From Cristatella mucedo (lineage: Eukaryota; Bryozoa; Phylactolaemata; Cristatellidae), in the NCBI GenBank assembly GCA_009760855.2, contig WPIO01000191.1, positions 92,501 through 156,500 on the forward strand: a stretch of DNA of 64,000 nt, read 5' to 3'. Each line of letters starts with the position of its first letter. The first letter of the stretch is position 1. Positions 43,601 to 57,240 of this stretch are shown here, one piece after another. A program made the position numbers and the translations under genes. The notes below the pieces were generated by a model. It saw only the letters and a list, made by a program, of their open reading frames with translations. It ran no database searches and was not told the DNA's origin.

Positions 43601-45690
43601 GTAGGGACCAACTTAGACTTGGTATCCTTAGCTAAGCAAGCCCAAAGTTCAGCAATGTTATGTATCTGAAAGTAGGCACACTTGATTGTGGAGCTGATGT
43701 GGTCGTCAAACGAGAGGTCACTTTGGAATGTGATACCTAGATTTCGAGCCGATTCAAAAGGTCATTCATTCATTCAGCAGGATATAATGGTATAGCCAAT
43801 ATTGAGCGTTAGGCTTTCCAACTTCTGAATCACACTGGGTTTGCCCATAACTAGTAAGTTAGTTTTATCGTTTAGTTTAAGAAAATTTGCTGCTGTCCAT
43901 GTGCAAATGTCATCAATACATGCAGCAAGAGAGTTGAGAGAATTTGAGGTGCTCGACGGCTGAGAGGGATTACAGCAAAGGTACAACTGAAAGTCATCAA
44001 CATCGAAGTGAAAGCCTAGATTGTGCTTGGCAATTACATTGTGTTTGGCAATTGCATCAGAGGGAGAGTACCGTGAAAAGAACTGGATCTAGCACGGAGC
44101 CCTGTGGTACCACATATTTCAGAAGTACCTTGGACGATCTTTGCCAATTCACGTCAATACTCTGGAGCATCCCGCTGAGATAGCACCTGAACCATTGCAG
44201 AGCAGTGCCAGTGACGCCCCGGCGCGATGAGAGGCTATCAAGAAGAACTTGGCGATCGATAGTATCAAAAGCGGCCGAAAGATCGAGTAAAACAAGCAGA
44301 GATACTTTACACACGTCTGCATTCCTAAGTTGTTCGATGTACACCAAAAGCATTGCTGATTCTGTGAGTGATTAGCTCTCAAACTAGACTCGAACTTACT
44401 AGCAAGGTTTGAAGTTTCAATGTACGAGTTATGCTGGTCAGCCACGAACCGTTATAGTGTCTTTGATAAGAATGGTAAAAGAGCGACTGGGCGGTAGTTG
44501 CTCAAGTTCTCTTGGTCTAGTGTCACTTTCTTGATTAGTGGCTTGACTACAGCTTTTTGAAAGGTGCTGGGACATGACCTGAGACTAATGACATATTAAT
44601 GATGTTAGTTATGCATGCAGCAGATCAATGCAACGTAGGAGCAGGACAGTGGGAATTGGGTCTCATGGACTAGTTGACTTCTTTGATTAAGCTATGAACT
44701 TCATGACGAGATGACTAGTGGCCTGCTTTAATGTAGACATTGGGGTGCTGCCATGAATCGGAGGACAGCATTCTAGTGGAGATGCTGTCATTGCAGGGAT
44801 GGATTCCCTGATCTTATCTGATCTTATCTTATCTTATTCTGCACACAGAATCGAGAGAAGCGATCGGCTAGATCATCACAAGGATCATCAGGTAGGGAGC
44901 TAATCTTGGTTCGGTTGAGGAGATGGTTGATAGTCAACATCAGCATTTTTAGATTGCGCGTCTGTAATTCAACAATGTTTCTATAGAAGCTGGACTTGGC
45001 CTTTGCTAGGAGCGATTGGTACAACCTACAGTAGTCCTCGTACGCCTGTCGATGGACAGTCAGTCCTGATCTTGTGCATGCTTTTTTAAGCTTGCGCTAA
45101 GTAGACCTGGCTAGTTTAATGTCTGCGGTAAACAATATGCCGTCTGGGCGAGGGCCCACAGAGTGCTTAGTCAGAGGTGCAAACTCGTCGAGCGTGTCAG
45201 CTAGTGTCGTGTTGTAGCTATCTACCAATAATGACAGATCGGAGGGGAGATTTAGAAGTAGAGGCGAAGTAGGTATTCTCTAACGGACAGCATCGTAGAG
45301 ATAGAGGAGGCGGGCACACACTGTAGATTGAATGAAATCTGCATGTGGTCATATAAACAGGATTTTGTAATAATTGGTGATGACAAATTGCAGTTGTATG
45401 AGAAAATCTGGTCAAGTGCGTGACCCTTGATGTGAGTATGACCGTGCACGTGAGCCATAAGAGAGAATGAGCCAGTCAATGCACGAAAGTCAGAGCTGAA
45501 GGCGTCAGATAAGTTATCAAAGTGAACGTTGAAATCACCCATAACGAGGAAGTATCGATTTCTTGCACACAGAATTGAAATGAGGTCGGAGAAATCTGAG
45601 ATAAAGGAGGATTTGGTACCTGAGGGTGATAGACTACTGCTGCCATCGGTAGCTTGTTTTCGGGTGAGACCAAGCCAATCAATTAAAAAG
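43590..45690 (-). mobile_element. L2/CR1-like LINE, endonuclease plus reverse transcriptase
   Basis: The longest LINE copy here, 5' truncated and decayed. On the minus strand 45542-45252 reads MGDFNVHFDNLSDAFSSDF and later ALDQIFSYN and YDHMQISFNL, the APE-type endonuclease motifs. 45024-44824 is the linker. 44353-44057 reads [40 protein letters not shown] and VPQGSVLDPVLF (RT motifs). 43986-43774 reads ANFLKLNDKTNLLVMGKPS. Stops and frame changes separate the blocks. This copy defines the family to which most other fragments belong. Confidence 0.88.
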
Positions 45691-45869
45691 ACTACTTTGA
45701 AATAACTGCAAATTACTTAAAGTAAGACACCGAGTTCTCTATGGGCGATATATCTAATGTATAATTATTATTACATAATTATTATTATGTGCATGGCTGA
45801 GCTTAATCAGCGTGAAAATTGCAGCCTGGTTGTGCTAGGTGATTACCAAGAAAATATTGAAACTAAAAG

Positions 45870-46120
45870 AACTTTAAAGAGGTGATGCTAAAATAGCCCC
45901 TTAGGGTACCTCATACTTGCTAAGGCTCTTCCGATAACCGCTGGCCGTAAACACCTACGCTCAGATATCTCATATAAGACCAGAAGCAAGGACAGTGTAG
46001 TAAAGTGCCAGTGATGGACACCCGGGCGACATGATAAGCGCTCAAGAATGATTTTAAGGTCAAAAGGCATGAGCTGGGAGGTTAAAGGTATAAACCTCTG
46101 CCAAAAGATCTGGCAACTCT
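45870..46120 (-). mobile_element. LINE RT fragment
   Basis: Minus 46070-45888 reads MPFDLKIILERLSCRPGVHH, a decayed FDTVDHNILLERLS.RLGI block. 46120-46690 has open frames on the plus strand but nothing recognised. Confidence 0.55.
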
Positions 46121-46694
46121 AGCATAGAGACTGTACTAATGACAGCACACATGGAAGGTCGCTGTGCAGTTGCAGCGGTGCTGATTAAGTTGGCTAGCCC
46201 TCAATGCTTACTGTCATATGGCAGGTGCTGGACGGTTGAAAGTCATCTAAGTTCAATTTGGCTGAGGTTCGCCGCTGCCACCGAGAGACCACAATATCAC
46301 CGAATCAGCCCTTGGGATTCATTCGGCCTTAGAGTTTTCATTACCACGCCGGTCTTCCGCTGAAAGACGTCATGCAATGTGCTCTCGAGATTCGGTCTCC
46401 GGCGTCTCCAACCTCGGCGTGCAGCTGCTTGCGGGAGCATGCAGCCATGCTGTGTGCACACTTTGCATGGATGATTTCATTTTATACACAGCCTGTGAGC
46501 CGCGGCCTCGGGCAAACGCCCACGTCCGCTAATGCTGCTGAGGCTGCTGCACCTCGTCTCGTGTAAAGCCGCAGACGCTACGCTGCCAGAGAGCCAAGCG
46601 ACTTATGATGGCCGCCAGACGTTTAAAGCCTCCTCCGAGATCGCTCGCGGGCGTTGCACGACGAGGAGGTCGTGTCGAAACGTCAGACGCTAGC

Positions 46695-46770
46695 ATGATT
46701 TTCTCAGCCGAGTCGTTGCTCGCCGTCGCGATAGGTCTGCGCAGCGTCTCGTGTCAGATCGAGCACGACG
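46695..46770 (+). CDS. Signal-peptide exon of the Ig receptor
   Basis: The 25 codons start MIFSAESLLAVAIGLRSVSC and continue QIEHD, then one base before GACG/GTAGGC. A short hydrophobic core and a possible cleavage around the Ser-Val-Ser-Cys fit a signal peptide. The donor is phase 1, as the Ig1 acceptor requires, so the joined codon is Gly. The distance to Ig1 is 2.8 kb and is filled by LINE and SINE copies. An in-frame ATG lies upstream at 46605, but its leader is Arg-rich. The link to the downstream exons is inferred from phase and strand only. Confidence 0.5.
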
Positions 46771-49700
46771 GTAGGCCTTGGCGCCGCCTAGCGGGTTTGT
46801 CCCAGTACGAGCCTAGAGTTCTTACGCTCTCGTACTGGTTAGCTCCACTCCTCAGCGCATTCTGACAGTGCATTGCTCAGCTGCTTGCACATGCGCAATG
46901 AGCTTTGTTGACACGCACAGAGATGACGTTCGCAAGCCGCAGCTTCTGTTAGCCATAGTGCTGCTAACCGTGATGCGCCTGAATTGCTGGGCAGATGACG
47001 AACCTCCAAATAGCCATCTTTGGGCGTTAGATCGATTGGTCATCTGCTCACTTGAAGTCGCACGGATTTATGCATTGGGTATTCAAGGCCAAATGTGGCA
47101 TAATGTGGCTCTGCCACCGAAGTTACGTGTCGACATGTAATTTAATGTGATGCAGGTCCTAGACTGTGGAACTCGCTTCCACAATTCTTACCCAACGACA
47201 ACTACTCTCCTCTTGCCGACTATGGCTCATCCTTTTCAGCGGTTTTGAGCTGCTTCTTCCATGCTGCTCACTACCTCAACTGCTCTCCTGACTCTGCTAT
47301 GCTTTTCGCTTTCTCTCTGTTAATAATAATAATAATAATAATGTACTTGATAAAGCGCTCTCAGAGAACTTAATCTCTTTCTAGGCGCTTTACATTTGCA
47401 TGAGACGAAGTCTGTTGGCCACCCAGTGCGTACCGAAAGCCGCCTAGGCTGTGAGTGCGCTATGCAAAACTCTCCTGGGCAACACCACATAGCCTTCATG
47501 GTTTTGTGGAGTTACAGACGGAGATATATTACATTACATTACATTACGTCTGTAACTTACGTACGTCTGTAACAAAGACGATGTGAATGTTACGCAGGAG
47601 AGTTTTGTATAACCTACTCACAGCCTAAGCAGATTTCGGTACGCAGTTGATAGCCAACATAATTCATCTCACGAAACAAAGAGAAATTGAGAAGCATATC
47701 TTAATTAGGAGACCAGTTGAGGTAACGATTAGCATGGAAGTAGAAGTTTAGGACGGCTGGATTGAATTGCCATATTTGGTAGCAGGAGAGTATTGTCGTT
47801 GCGTTAGCATTGTAGAAGTGATTTATACAGTCTATGACCTGCAGAGCGAAAGCTTTTGTCAACGACGATCTTTAAGCGGAGAAATGGATCAGCTGATCTC
47901 TTTCCATACAGTACTTGAGGGCACAAGAAGGCTGATACTAGCCCGGCTGTTCAGCTAGGTATCTAGAAGTGTCGGGTCTTGTGGGTCAACTTCAGAACTG
48001 TTTATCTATTGGTGAGCCGGCAGCTTTTCAGCTCCATGCTCCTTCAGCAAACATGACACGTGGTCAAAGCTCTGGAAATTTCAAACTGGTTTCGCAGCCT
48101 TAAAAGTCGCTAGCTGCATTTGCCGAGATGTTTTTCCGGTAGTTTCGCCAAGAGGAAACTACAATAGTTTAGAAAATTCAGAGGCATGGTAACACATTTT
48201 TTGAGGGCTGCAGTAGCAAACAGCTTCACTCTATAGATAGGGATCGGACGTGATCAATAGCAGTAGAAGCACTCTTCCTACAAAAAGCTTTCAAAATATA
48301 GTCAGCTGTCGAAGACATTAAGATAAATTCCGAGCCCATGGCGATGGTCGCACAACAGTATTACCTATTTGAAAAGCAAACCCTTCAATTCCAGCCACAT
48401 CCTTGGGGCGTCCTGTGAGCACGGTTCCGTTTATCATCCTTTAGTTTGGAGAAATTTGCCGTCATCCAGAATCGAATGTCTGCAAGGTGAAAATTCATTT
48501 GTTTAGTTGCTGTAGCAGCTTACAACGGTTTAGAGTGAAAAAATGCAGCTGAGTATGGCCAGAATAAAAGTTATCTGAACCCGATTCCACGGGTTCAGAT
48601 AACTTTTCTCAGAGGCTCAGCAAACATGGTTCAGAGCATCGAAGCATCGAAGCAGAACTTGAGGGACTCCGAAGGTCGCTAGTCTGGTGGATGGGACAAG
48701 GTGAAAACGCGAGAAAGATAGAACACGATCGAACAAGTGAAATTCAAACTAGACGCCACTACCTTGTCTGCCAGACCGATCGCTGTTCTCAATCGTTCAA
48801 GAAGGACATCGTGATCGGCATGATGTCGAAAGCAGCGGATGATCTAGCATGATGATCTAGCAGCGCTAGAGCATTGGCATTCCGGTCATCTTTGCTGGAT
48901 AATGTCACTCAATAAGATGCATAAATTAATAAATCCTAGCTGATTATACAGGCTCTTTTGTATAGCGACAGAAGAGCTTTAACGGCTATCACCACTGCTT
49001 GCAGTGGCGATAAAGGATCGCCCACCACAGGAATCGAACCCACGACCTCGGGACCAAGGTCGTGAAAGCAACCGCATTACCTAGTGTGCCATCACGGCTC
49101 ACCGAGATAAAGATCACTTCACAAAGTCAGCATTGCTTATGGTGTACAGAGACTTTATTAGGAATGCAGACTTAACCGAAGTCTCACTGCTTGTCCTGCT
49201 TCATCTTTCGGAGCGTTGATTGATTGTATTGCATAGTCTATATTTTGTTGTTTGTCTGTTGGCCTGTTGTCATCGAGTCGGTCGCCGCCGAGCGTGAAGG
49301 CAGCCGTCGCAGTGAGCTGCGCAGAGTGCAGCTCACTTCCCGCGTAGAAGCTCTCGCGCTGCTCTGCCGTTTTTGCTGCATCAAAAGCAGGTGACGGCGT
49401 GCGCGCTCGCGACGGCGCCTCACATCGCTGCCGGCATCGCATCGCTGTCGATGTCGATGTCGGCATCACATCGCAGTGACGGCGCCTCATATCGCTGCCG
49501 GCAGCGCGCGCGGCCGGCAGCGACACGCTAGCGAGCGCCGGAGACCTCCTTCCGTTCCGTCCGACCGCTCATGCGCTGCAAACCTTCGCAGGCGTCGTAG
49601 CCGAGATAGCCTTCAACTCCAGAGGCCTCGTCGGTGGCACGTTCAGGGCGACATGCGCCTTCTTCTCAGCGTCGTCGAACGTCACCAGCGTCTCGCTCGC

Positions 49701-50714
49701 GCTCAATCGCCGAGTGCTGGGAGTCTGCGATCGCCGCACTGGCGTCTGCTCTCAGGGGGCGACGGTGGCGGCGGCGGTGGCGGGCCGAGACTTCTGCCTC
49801 CGCAGCGATTGCGGCTCCAGCCCTTCGCGGCGTTCGGGCAGCGGCGGCGGCGACCGCGGCTCGGTGACATTCAACATCGCATCGATTCCGCGATCTCTGG
49901 GCGGCGGCAGCTACAGCTGCGCCGTCGGCATCGCCGGCGACGTGGCGGCCGCCGTCAGTGACGAGCGCCCGCTCTGGCTGACATGTGAGCGGCCGGAATT
50001 GCCGCGGCGGCCATCGCGAGCGACCGCGTCGCAGCCATCGCCGCAGCGGTCTCGCCGCCGCGCCAGCGCGGCCAGTTCGCGACCGCGCACGCGCGCGACA
50101 GTGACTTGCCTCGGCGCGCGCCGACGAGGGCTCTAGGGCGAGGGCTCTTTGGCGGCGGCTAGCGTCTCACCGCTGCAGGCTTGTCCGTCGTCGTGGATGC
50201 GATGGCGGCGAGACCGCGCGAGGCCATCACTTTCAACTGCTCGTATTCGACGGACGTGACGGAGGCGGACAGCGTCGGACTCAGTGTCAACGGTCGCGAG
50301 GTGGCCATTTGCCAGGCGGGCGCGCTGCGCCTGCTCTCACCGACGCCCGTCGGCGGCGGCGCGCCGACAGTCGAGGCGCCGCGGTGCTCAGCGGAGCGGG
50401 ACGCGCGGGCGTCAGCGGCGGCGGGCAGCACCTTCGGCTGGATCGCATTCAGAGTGCTCGAGCCGCCGGTGGCCTCCTACGCGTGCGTCGTCTCCGCGGA
50501 CGCGGGCCAGGCTACCGCCGTCAGCGCCACCTATCGGTACGGAGGTGAGCGGGTCCGCTGCGCGCGAGCTCCAGCTGATGGCTGCCCCGGGAGCGCGCTC
50601 GTACACCGGCTATTGCATAGTTAGCCTCGTGCAGCTGACGCTATCTCCCTCTCTCTCTCACTCCATCTTTCTCTCTCTCTCTCTCTCTCTCTCTTCGGCT
50701 TTCTCTCTCAGACT

Positions 50715-50756
<42 letters not shown>

Positions 50757-53695
50757 CTCTCTCTCTCTCGCTCGCGCTCTCTCTCTCCCAATCTCTTGCT
50801 CCGCGCTCTCTCCCCCCTCTCTCTCTCTCTCTCTCTCTACCTCAATCTCTTGCTCACTCTCGTGGTTTCTCGCGCTCTCTCGTTCTTTCTCATGCTCTCT
50901 CACCTTGCGCTTTTGCTACTTTTTGCTTACCTAGTCATTTTGAAGTATTGATTTGTTACGACCAACCAATTGATACGATTCCGTCCTAGCATGTATAACG
51001 TTCTAAGAAACAGATGCAGTTCTCTTCGCCGCTATCAAAGCGTTTTATTCTCACGCATCGTCGCCCAGGCCTGCGGTCCGCACAGGCAGCGGGAGCGGAT
51101 CGCTCGCCGCCATATTGCTGCAGCCTGCTATTAGCGCCGCCAGTTCCGGTGGCGAGTTTTGAAGGCTGCGACTAGCATTTTACTCGACCGAATCGCTCAG
51201 GCTGGCGGCAGTGCGCATGCGCCACCGCCTTCGACGCGAGTCAAGGCGACGACCTCTCCGGTGGCGCCGCAGGTGACGCGGAGCCCATCGTCGACGCCGC
51301 ACGGCAGCCGGACGATTGCGGCGGCGGCGCACCGCCGCCACCGCCGCCACCGCCGCCGCCGCATTGGCCGAAGCCGGCGACGGCGAGCGCCGAGCAGACG
51401 CAGAGCCAGATCATCACCGACGGAGCGGCGGAAGGATCCACGCCGGCGGTCGTCGCCTTGGTGACGATCGGCGGCCTCGTCGTGCTGGCTCTGGCGGGGG
51501 TCGTGATCTGGAGAGCCTTGCTGCGCCGCCGCCGCCAGCGCGGTAAGCCAAGATGGCTGCGTCTGCTTGTTTTCGCTGAGATTTTTGAGTTGGTCACCGT
51601 CAGGCTACAACCTGCTACTCAGATCTTTCAATGTAAAGATGAAAAAGCCTTCAATGTGCACTGAGGCGTCATAGAACTGTCACTTTTGACCAGTGAGAGA
51701 ATGGTAGCAGACATAGTGAGTTGAGCTCCTACTCATTGGATACCCGAAGCGTGCGGCTCGACTCAGAGACTGTTCTTCTAACTAGTGGTGCCGCGATGCG
51801 ACCGTAATCCTCTGGGCGCTTAAAATTTAGTTGCCGTCTTTGATAATTATTGGATGACTAAAATGAAATTAGGTAGACCGTTTTCACAGCTAGCCATCGC
51901 GTTCAACCCTGTCTACGATTAGGGACTGCCTACCATGGCGGCTGGCTAACGATCTTAATAACTCCATGTTAATACATCTCAATGACCCCACTCCAAAGCA
52001 TTTTAATGGTTCCGTTTTAATAACTTAACTCACATTTTAACAGCTCTACTCAAAGAAGCCGGCGGAAGCGGCTGCGGCAGACTCCTGAGAGCGAGATCGG
52101 GAGAGCCTGGGCGCCGCTCCAGCCGATCGGCGCGGCTGGAGCGCGGAACTCGGCCGCTCGGCGCGGGGCCGCGTCCATCAATCGGAGTGAGCCACGGCGC
52201 GCGCAGCCCCGCAGTTCAAACACAGGTGCCGGAAGCTCGGGGTTCTAGAAAGCTGCAGTAACGAGCGTCGGCTTGGCCCGCGAGCGCCAGCGCCCACCGA
52301 CTGGCGGTGCGTGCGCACCCTCATCTCGCAGAGCAGCTCGCTGCGAAACATGCAAAGCGACTCGGGCGGAAGCGGGCGCGTTCTTCCCTAGACGCTTTCT
52401 TCCTCTCGGAAGTTACTTCCGCCTCATGCCGTGCAGAGAGCAAAAAGCGAGCGGCAGTCATAAGTTCGGCAGCCGTGAAGCGCCAGCGGCGTGAACTCTT
52501 GATGCGTAAAGAGCAAATACATGTAATTTATTAATTTAAATTTAATTTAAAATAATTTTAATTTAAACTTCGATGTAAAAATTATTTTTTTTATACTAAT
52601 TATTAAATCCATAGACATTAATATGTTTATCATTAATATTGTATAACTAAATAATTTTTAAATTTAAATTTAAATTTAATTACATTGTTTTCGAAGTAAT
52701 AACTTATAACTTATAGGTATCAAATAAATCCAGCAGGCAACGGGCGATTCTGCAGACCGTCAGAAAAAGCGACCGCACGGGTCTAGCCCGAGTAAAACTA
52801 AGGCATGCGCTACAATCCGTCTGAATGCGGCTTTCTAGGGATTCTGCTCGTGGTCGACCACGTGGTCGACCACGTGGTCGACCGCGATCCAAAGCGAAGC
52901 GGCTGGGCCTTTTATTAGTGGCATGCCTCCTGGGTACGCTGATAACGCCGTCCTGACCGAAGTCAACGAATTAGCATAGCTGTCTCGAATCGCCCGCGGT
53001 CTTCGGGGTGAATACCCACTAGCAAAATGGCGGCACTAGTTTACATGCGATTTATCCGGTGCTTGGCGACCTAAATCCCACAGTCCAATCTGAAGAACTC
53101 CACTCGCGTTCTCCTACTGCTCCAATCTCCAGTCGTTCCAGTTGCTCCCAGCCGCGGGTGACTGTGCAAACGCACCTGTGCTGCGTCTGACCGGTGCGCC
53201 AGTTCTTGCATTTGCGAACGGGCGGAAGTGCGTCATCTCCTTGCCTCTCGTTCGTAGCGTTCGTGTCAGATAAGAAACGACTGCTGGCAAGCTGCGTCGC
53301 GCCGCAACATCACGTGAGCTAGCACGCGTTACGTAGGGGACTAACTAGCGGCGTTGAACTGAGCGCCGGTGCCCGGAGGCGGCGGCTGCTGCGTCGCAGC
53401 TTTAAGTCACCTCTACTCCTCTCATCGCGCTGGTTTGGCCCAGCAGTTAAGGTGTCTGTGGCATATGTGAAGCGCCTAAATAGAGATTAGGTTCTCTTAA
53501 GGCGCTATACAAAAGAATTATATTTATTCTCTAATTGGTCGCTTTTGGAGCGGGTTGGGAACTCAGGGAGACTCTGTTAAATGATGATTTGGCCTCATTT
53601 GACATTGAAATTCTCAAGTCCCAAGTACGAGATACGATTGCTCTCTCCCTGTTTCTCTCTCCCTCTTTCTCTCTCTCTTCTTCCTCTCTCTCTTC

Positions 53696-53780
<85 letters not shown>

Positions 53781-56526
53781 CTCTCTCCCTGTCTTTATCT
53801 CTCTCTTCCTGTCCCTATCTGTCTCTCCGTTTGTCATCTCTCTCTGAGGTGGTATACACAGTACATCCGGCTTAGGTTCTGCCACAACCAGGTGATCGCA
53901 CTCGTTTTCTCGATGACATTGCGAACGTTACCGCTAATCATTCGGTCGTGTTTTCTTTACAGCATCTTAAAAGTGCCTAAAAGAGACTATGTGCTCTGAA
54001 GGCGCTATATACAATTAATTATTATTATTTTAATCATGAGCTTAAAGCGCCGAGAGCAGGAAGTCAATCCCAATTTGTCTAGTGGTTAAAACGCATGAAT
54101 ATCAAGGACGCTCTTTGCTAGCGTAGCGATTCAAAATACTACTACGCGTTTGCTTTCTCTTTCGGAAATTGAATAGAGGTGCTGAAACAAGTTAAAAATA
54201 ATCGTTAGTCACACAGTACCGTTGATTGTTCCAGTGTAAAGAGTAATTGACGTGTCTCAAATACCTCCGCATACCTCTAGCGACGCTTAGCAACAGGTAG
54301 AAAATTATAACAATGTCTAGCAATGCCCGCGTCATACTTTGCCCACGTTTTTGCTCCGCCCGCGTCTAGGTCCGCCAACGAGGTGTTTAGTTTTACTCCA
54401 ATCACCACACAACAACTTGCCAATGTGTCCGTGTTAGATTGCGTGGGCAGTCTACGGAAAGCTGCGGGTCCGCATTCCAAACAACTATATCCCTGCAGCT
54501 ACTACAGCACTGCACCTTTTCCATAGCACAAGAATTTCAGATCTATTCTCTAGTTTAGCAATAGTTAAACGGTTTAATATACGACTTGTAGCGCCGGTCA
54601 GCAGAACAAGTCAGCTTTAGTTTGCTTACACAAATATAACTATAAGTTGTACATATGATTTTGTTTAACTTAACAAGTGAATTTAATTTATATATTACAT
54701 TACTTTATTTTTTTATTTATTTTACTTATAACATGCATTTTAAATAAGTGTATTAACTGTGTATAACAGAAAGAACGAGTATCGCCTATCCGGGCCTCAT
54801 GGAAAAGCAGAGCTGTTTTCCGGGCGATCATTTTGTCGGGGATGTCTTCGGACAAAATGAGGGTATTTCTCTTATTTGAGCTGAAATCGGCTCGCTATAT
54901 TTGCTATTTCAACTGGAATTTTAGAAAAAAAACTTTTCAAATCATGCTCTGTTTTGACAGCTTGCTACGGCGGCGGCATAGCGGCCGTTTTGGTTTCAAC
55001 GCCTACCGCAGTCTGCCTATCGATGCCTACAGCTCAATGCTTCAATGTTCGCTTCAAACGCCTAGCAGCGAATCGGCTTCGTTGAGCTGCAGCATAAGAG
55101 CAATGTAGCACTTCAGAGGATGAAACGATCACTCTGCAGCGAAGGCACGCATTGCTAGCGACCTTTGAGCGAGCGTCTCTGCGCACAGGCCCTTTGCGGC
55201 ACGCGCTCGAAAGCGGCGCTTCCTTCGCCTGCAGACGAGCTTGGCTCCAAGGACGCGCCGACGACGAGCGAACGGAAGACGCCAGAGCCAGACAGGGACA
55301 GGGTGGCGGCGGCGATGGCGGAGACGGCAGCCGCAGCGCAGGAGCCCGGGGAGGCCGGGAAGCCGAAGGAGGCTCCGCGCTGCTGCGCCGAGCGCGCGAC
55401 GAGAAAGGAGGATGAAGGGACGCCAAAGAAACCCGCCGACAGCCGCGCGACGGCTAGGGACGCCGGAAAAGCCGAGGACTCAGCGAAGGTCGAGGACGTA
55501 AAGAAAGCGGTCGAAGCGCGCGAGCAGAGAAGCGGAAGGCGAGCAGGCGCGGCTGCGGCTGCGGCCGTGGCGGCCGAGGCAGCGGATGCGACGGCGGCGA
55601 AGGCGGGGGCGACGACGTCTGCGTCGGAGGCGACAGCTGCACAGTCGACCACTTCCGCTCGTGCGGACGGCAGCAACCTCGGCTCTCAGCTAGTGGCGCC
55701 GCCCGCCTCGCGCAAGGCGGAAGGTACACCCAGCAGCCCCTAATCCTTAACGGCCTCCACCCTGCGCCGCCGCGTACGCTCAAACGGATGGAGAGGACGA
55801 GAGACGCTAGCTCGTTTCGCATCATTCGGCCGTGCGCGCGGTGGCCTCTTGGCCGCACGCTCGAGCGCTCCTTGGCCGAGCGCCTGCGTCGCGACCACGT
55901 GACACCGAGGGTGGTTGGGTGGCCTTCCGCCGCCCGCGCGGCAGTGGAGCCCGCTCGCGCCTCCGCTACTGCTGCCGCCACTGCCGCTGCCGCCGCCACC
56001 GCCGCTTGTTAGGGCCGGGCCGGAGCGCGCGGCCGTGGCTGCGGCCTCTGCGAACACCGTTTGCTCCGTCGTCATGGCGAGCGAGCCTGTGAACTTTGAC
56101 CGTTTCCGCGTCCAGGTGCAGCTCGTCGCTGACTCGCTGTCAGAAGCGCTGCCTCTCCGGCATCCATCCTTGTTCCGCCATCCTTGTTCCGCCATTAGTT
56201 GACTCTAACCCAAGGCCTGTGCAGTTCTCTTCGCAAGGCGGGAATCGCGGCGTGGACTCCGTAGTGGCGACCAGAGCTTATCAGTTATCATCTTATTATA
56301 ACCTATTATTATTAATATGATTTACTATCATTACTATTTTCTAGTTATCACATTATTATCTCACTTATCAGCTGCGTGCTGCTATCGTTTCGCTGCCATC
56401 CCATTAGTGACGCAGGGCTACACCGCGACAAGGTAGAATTACTGGCTTCTCACGATTCATTCTTTCAGGGTTATTAGGATGACAGCGTTAAATTGCTGAG
56501 TTTTATTTGCCTCTCTGAGCTCCCTT

Positions 56527-56580
<54 letters not shown>

Positions 56581-56838
56581 GTCTCTCTCTTTCTCCCACT
56601 CTCACTCTCATATCTTTGTCTCTCTCTCTCTCTATCTCCCACTCTCACTCTCACTTTCTCTCTCTCACGTTCTCTCTCTCACGTTCTCTCTCTCTTTCTC
56701 TCTCTCTCTCTTACGTTTTCTCCCTCTCCTCTCCCTCTCACTCTCACTATCTCAGTCTCTCTCTTTCTCCCACTCTAACTCTCACTTTCTCTCTCTCTCT
56801 CTCTTACTTTTTCTCTCTCTCTCCCTCTCTCTCTCTCT

Positions 56839-56871
<33 letters not shown>

Positions 56872-57196
56872 ACTACCTCTGTCTCTATCTCCTACTCTCA
56901 CTCTCACTTTATCTCTCTCTCTCTATCTCTCACTTTGTCTCTCTCTCTCTCACTCTCTATCTCTCTCTGTGTCTCTCTATGTCTCTCTCTCCCACTCTCT
57001 CACTCTCACTTTCTCACTTTCGCCGAGCTTGATTGGTCTAGCGATTAAGGTGCTCGCCCCAACCAAGGTCTGACTAAGGTCGTGGGCTCGAGCCCCGAGG
57101 CATGTGTGAAGCGCCTGAATAGATATTAAGTTCTCTTGGCGCGCTATATAAATGAATTATTATAGTTTTCTATATATATATATATATATATATATA

Positions 57197-57240
<44 letters not shown>

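Larger units (their letters stand above)
51543..55234. other. Large intron of the Ig receptor (membrane exon to tail)
   Basis: Contains an AT-rich block (52510-52720), three 12-bp GTGGTCGACCAC palindromic units (52850-52885), a family B SINE (53431-53525), (CT)n (53640-53850), a LINE/SINE-type tail at 53965-54030 (TGCCTAAAAGAGACTATGTG, GCGCTATATACAATT), and unexplained sequence at 54100-55200. An undetected tail exon could lie here. Confidence 0.5.

Noticed and set aside
46898-47140. Frame with MSFVDTHRDDVRKPQLLLAI resembling a signal peptide
   Set aside because: No phase-1 donor follows it; the exon at 46695-46770 fits the Ig gene better.
55155-55676. 173-codon minus-strand Ala-rich frame
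   Set aside because: Mirror of the plus-strand tail exon, open because of GC-rich codons; no splice sites fit on the minus strand.
53535-57073. Long Ser/Leu-rich frames over the CT tracts
   Set aside because: They are translations of (CT)n microsatellites and exist in several frames.
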